DNA of 7,155 nt from the NCBI GenBank assembly GCA_900766945.1, contig CAAFXD010000193.1:1-7155 (forward strand), read 5' to 3'. Every line of letters starts with the position of its first letter. Position 1 is the stretch's first letter. The DNA is from Clostridia bacterium (lineage in GTDB: Bacteria; Bacillota; Clostridia; Oscillospirales; Acutalibacteraceae). A program made the position numbers and the translations under genes. Shown piece by piece: positions 6,002-7,155 of the stretch. The notes beneath the pieces are model-generated. The model had not been told where the DNA came from and searched no databases. It saw only the letters and a program-made list of their open reading frames with translations.

Positions 6002-6021
6002 CAAATTTTATGCAAAGTCAA
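5993..6021 (-). promoter_or_regulatory. Sigma-A-type promoter of the gltA operon
   Basis: On the minus strand there is a TTGACT -35 (6016-6021), a 17-nt spacer and a TACAAT -10 (5993-5998). This is one mismatch from consensus in each box with optimal spacing, the best promoter match in the window. The predicted start near 5986 gives a leader of about 60 nt. I see no riboswitch, T-box or attenuator in that leader. Confidence 0.8.
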
Positions 6022-6048
6022 TAAAATCAAAGAAGTGAGGAAAAGTTT

Positions 6049-7056
6049 ATGCGGATTTTCGGAATTTTATGCGCAACACTTGCCCTTTTGCTGTTTACAT
6101 TGCCCGTATTGGTGTTTGATGTTTCGGGCGGGCTTGCCGAAACGGTCAAGTCCGGCGTTGCCGCCTTTTCGGGGGACGGGCAAACGAAAACGCAAAATAC
6201 AAGCGAACCCGTTGCGGACACCGTAACCGTTTTGCAGGCGGCAAGCGGCAATGTCATAGAAACCGACACGGTAGAATACTTAGTCGGTTGCCTTGCGTGC
6301 GAACTGCCGCCGGACACGCCGACCGAAGCGCTCAAAGCGCAAGCGGTCGCGGCGTATACCAATGTGGTGCGCCTGAAAGAAAATCCCGACGGCAAGGCGG
6401 GCGACGCGGACATCACCGACGACACAGGACTCCACCAAGGCTATTACGACGAACAGACACGCCGCGAGAAATGGGGCGACAAGTACGATACCTATGCCGA
6501 AAAATTCTCCGCCGCCGTACAGGCGGTATACGGACAAAAACTGACCTATGACGGAAAACCGATTACCGCCGCATATTTTGCGCTGTGCGCGGGGCGCACC
6601 GAAAGCGCGAAAAACATCTGGGGCGGTGATGTGCCGTATCTTGTGAGCGTCACAAGCACAGGCGACCGCCTTTCCCCCGATTTACAAACGGAAACCGTGC
6701 TTTCCGCCGCGGAAGTGCGCACAGCCCTTTCTGCGGACAACGAAATCGTGCTCGGCGAAAATCCCGCCGAATGGATAACCGATTTGCAGGTGTCCGACAC
6801 CGAAAGCGGCGTTGTCACCGCGGTTTGCGTCGGCGGCAAAACCGTCACGGGGCAAACCTTGCGTGCACTTTTAGGGCTACGCTCCCCCGCGTTTACGGTG
6901 CTCTTTTCAGACGGCAGTTTTCACTTCACCGTGTCGGGCAGTGGGCATTTTGTAGGGATGAGCCAATACGGCGCAGACTATATGGCGCGGCAAGGCGCGG
7001 ACTATAAAGAAATTTTGGCGCATTATTACCCCGGTACGGCGCTCGAAACCGCCTGA
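6049..7056 (+). CDS. spoIID: SpoIID, stage II sporulation lytic transglycosylase, 335 aa
   Basis: SpoIID cleaves peptidoglycan in the septum during engulfment, acting from the mother-cell membrane with SpoIIM and SpoIIP. A signal-anchor helix (about 2-24) is followed by a short linker and the SpoIID domain. The segment VEYLVGCLACELPPDTPTEA (75-94) contains the family's catalytic Glu, here Glu 85, and continues ALKAQAVAAYT (94-104). YFALCAGRTESAKNIWGG (176-193) matches the family's substrate-groove GxTESA block, with Cys where Ser is common. Near the C-terminus SGSGHFVGMSQYGADYMA (296-313) is the GHGVGMSQYGA motif, with Phe 301 replacing the usual Gly. Length matches the B. subtilis protein (about 340 aa). 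GTGAGG lies 8 nt before the ATG. It diverges from gltA; usual neighbours such as spoIIQ or spoIIID are not in the window. A SpoIID/LytB-domain cell-wall amidase enhancer (LytB type) is the alternative, but the size and the N-terminal anchor favour SpoIID. Confidence 0.9.
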   Translation: MRIFGILCATLALLLFTLPVLVFDVSGGLAETVKSGVAAFSGDGQTKTQNTSEPVADTVTVLQAASGNVIETDTVEYLVGCLACELPPDTPTEALKAQAVAAYTNVVRLKENPDGKAGDADITDDTGLHQGYYDEQTRREKWGDKYDTYAEKFSAAVQAVYGQKLTYDGKPITAAYFALCAGRTESAKNIWGGDVPYLVSVTSTGDRLSPDLQTETVLSAAEVRTALSADNEIVLGENPAEWITDLQVSDTESGVVTAVCVGGKTVTGQTLRALLGLRSPAFTVLFSDGSFHFTVSGSGHFVGMSQYGADYMARQGADYKEILAHYYPGTALETA

Positions 7057-7125
7057 TTTTCCCCTTCCTTGCAAAAAGGACGGACAAAAGCCGCAAAAAG
7101 TGCGTCTTTCTTACTGTATTCCCAC

Positions 7126-7154
7126 TTGCAAACCGCCGAAAAAAGCCGTATACT
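7126..7154 (+). promoter_or_regulatory. Promoter-like sequence reading out of the right edge
   Basis: TTGCAA (7126-7131) is followed by a 17-nt spacer and TATACT (7149-7154). Both boxes are close to the sigma-A consensus and the spacing is optimal. The gene it would serve lies outside the window. The stretch 7057-7125 between spoIID and this element shows no gene and no convincing terminator. Confidence 0.45.
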
Positions 7155-7155
7155 G

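Noticed and set aside
7066..7080. Small hairpin TCCTT-GCAAA-AAGGA after spoIID, considered as a terminator
   Set aside because: Five-bp stem with no following T-run; too weak to call.

Overview
The window reads as a chromosomal segment from a spore-forming Clostridia bacterium, most likely of the Ruminococcaceae/Oscillospirales type. This is inferred from gene content: an 8-Cys clostridial 2[4Fe-4S] ferredoxin, a SpoIID sporulation hydrolase, a DarA c-di-AMP receptor, and a holB-ricT-yabB block that parallels the darA/yaaQ-yaaR-holB-ricT/yaaT-yabA-yabB region of Bacillus subtilis. Base composition is moderate. I saw no mobile element, phage gene, CRISPR array, tRNA or rRNA.

Minus strand, read right to left (5924 to 1): a strong sigma-A-type promoter at 5993-6021 drives citrate synthase (gltA). 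It is followed closely by an unrecognised polytopic membrane protein, an AEC-family (auxin efflux carrier) permease with a TTG start, the c-di-AMP receptor darA, the clamp-loader delta-prime subunit holB (ATGA overlap with darA) and ricT. Gaps between these genes are 25, 7, 30, -4 and 20 nt, and I see no terminator between them, so gltA to ricT may be one transcript of about 5.5 kb. Next comes a ferredoxin with its own extended -10 promoter and a clear intrinsic terminator. Last is the N-terminus of a TrmN6/YabB-like methyltransferase, cut by the window edge, whose promoter sits so close to its ATG that the mRNA may be leaderless.

Plus strand: spoIID (6049-7056) diverges from gltA. The 124-nt intergenic region holds an 18-bp near-palindrome whose two arms are the -10 element of the gltA promoter and a TATAAT/sigma-E-like -10 pointing at spoIID, so the two promoters are interleaved and could not both be occupied. 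After spoIID, the last ~100 nt hold a good promoter-like sequence reading out of the window.

Functionally the left half is housekeeping: DNA replication, RNA maturation, tRNA modification and second-messenger sensing. The right half joins carbon entry into the oxidative TCA branch (gltA) to two membrane proteins, one a likely organic-anion carrier, and to a sporulation gene. I found no convincing undescribed multi-gene system. The best leads are the interleaved gltA/spoIID promoters, the unknown membrane protein between citrate synthase and the carrier, the degenerate delta-prime subunit, and the ferredoxin inserted next to the Fe-S protein RicT.
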